Source: Oscillospiraceae bacterium (lineage in GTDB: Bacteria; Bacillota_A; Clostridia; Oscillospirales; Oscillospiraceae). Taken from it: a DNA stretch of 6,893 bases. Below the pieces are notes generated by a model. That model was not told the origin of the DNA and did no database searches. It was given only the letters and a program-made list of their open reading frames with translations. Of this stretch, positions 6,373 through 6,893 are shown in pieces. The translations under genes and the position numbers were made by a program. Numbering within the stretch: the first letter of the stretch is position 1; the number at the start of each line of letters is the position of its first letter. The DNA lies in assembly GCA_016302015.1 (NCBI GenBank), contig JAEDOJ010000080.1, forward strand, positions 1 to 6,893. Direction: 5' to 3'.

Positions 6373-6893
6373 GATTTCAGTAAAAGAGCTGGTGAAATCC
6401 TTTGAGGTGGGAACGACTCTGCTGGATGGCGTGACCTTTGAGATTCACGAAGGAGAATGCGTGGGTATCATGGGCCGCAACGGCTGTGGAAAGACCACGC
6501 TGTTTCGCCTGCTGACGGGAGAGCTGTTCCCGGATGAGGGGGAGATCGTGATTGCCGGCGGGAAAAAGCTGGGGTTGATCTCCCAGATTCCCAACTATCC
6601 CCGGGGCTACACGGTGGAGACCGTGCTGCGGACGGCCTATGCTCCCCTGGAGGCCATTCATCGGAAGATGCAGGCCATGGAGGAGCGGCTGACGGACAGC
6701 GCACCCAAGGCTCTTTTGGAAGAATATGACCGCCTGTCCAACGCCTATCACGTGGGCGGCGGCTACGAACAGGATACGGAGATCGACAAAATTTGCAACG
6801 GTCTGGGGATTCCGCAGACCATGCGGTCGCAGGACTTCGACCGTCTGTCCGGCGGGGAAAAGACCCGGGTGAATCTGGCAAGACTGCTGCTGG
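6365..6893 (+). CDS. ABC-F family ATPase, 3'-truncated by the window edge
   Basis: ABC-F proteins are soluble twin-ATPase proteins without membrane segments that mostly bind the ribosomal E site and rescue or modulate translation; some protect against ribosome-targeting antibiotics. The 176 visible residues cover most of the first nucleotide-binding domain: a MIEISVKELVKSF start, Walker A GRNGCGKTT (37-45), a Q-loop at Q74 (LISQ), and the signature LSGGEKTRVNLARLLL (161-176) of the ABC-F type. Walker B, the interdomain linker and the second ATPase domain lie beyond the window, so neither the subgroup (YdiF/Uup-like housekeeping versus resistance type) nor completeness can be judged. The ATG at 6365 overlaps the rnmV stop by 8 nt, and GGAG at 6355-6358 sits 6 nt ahead, arguing for cotranscription and coupled translation. 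An ordinary transporter ATPase is less likely because of the signature context, but cannot be fully excluded without the second half. Confidence 0.87.
   Translation, partial: MIEISVKELVKSFEVGTTLLDGVTFEIHEGECVGIMGRNGCGKTTLFRLLTGELFPDEGEIVIAGGKKLGLISQIPNYPRGYTVETVLRTAYAPLEAIHRKMQAMEERLTDSAPKALLEEYDRLSNAYHVGGGYEQDTEIDKICNGLGIPQTMRSQDFDRLSGGEKTRVNLARLLL

Overview
The window is one strand of tightly packed housekeeping genes from a bacterium. Codon use is fairly G+C-rich (clearly above 50% by eye). The proteins are of Firmicutes type: a comEC–holA pair, a Gram-positive ribonuclease M5, and an AlaRS with a Cys-rich insert. I infer a Clostridia member, perhaps a gut Oscillospirales/Ruminococcaceae relative. 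The taxonomic call is inference from protein style, not from a marker search.

Layout, all on the + strand: (1) the 3' four fifths of alaS (alanyl-tRNA synthetase), cut by the left edge; (2) a small HIT-family (HinT-like) nucleotide hydrolase 13 nt later; (3) a strong GC hairpin with a T-run, read as an intrinsic terminator; (4) comEC, the DNA-uptake channel protein, complete with its C-terminal metallo-beta-lactamase domain; (5) holA (DNA polymerase III delta), 4 nt after comEC; (6) an rnmV-like Toprim ribonuclease M5, overlapping holA by 8 nt; (7) the 5' part of an ABC-F ATPase gene, overlapping rnmV by 8 nt and cut by the right edge. There is no gene-free stretch longer than about 60 bases.

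Transcriptionally the window seems to divide into alaS–hinT, ending at the hairpin, and comEC–holA–rnmV–abcF. The best internal regulatory candidate is an A+T-rich island near the 3' end of comEC. It carries a TTGATG–17 nt–TATATT promoter-like sequence with an extended -10 TG, and could drive holA–rnmV–abcF independently of comEC. The four downstream genes act in DNA uptake, clamp loading, 5S rRNA maturation and (probably) ribosome-associated ATPase function. They look like a housekeeping operon rather than a dedicated new pathway.

I saw no mobile element, CRISPR array, tRNA/rRNA gene, phage gene or defence system, and no clear sign of a previously undescribed system. The most interesting points are regulatory (the promoter island and the terminator directly ahead of comEC) and the divergent RNase M5 variant.
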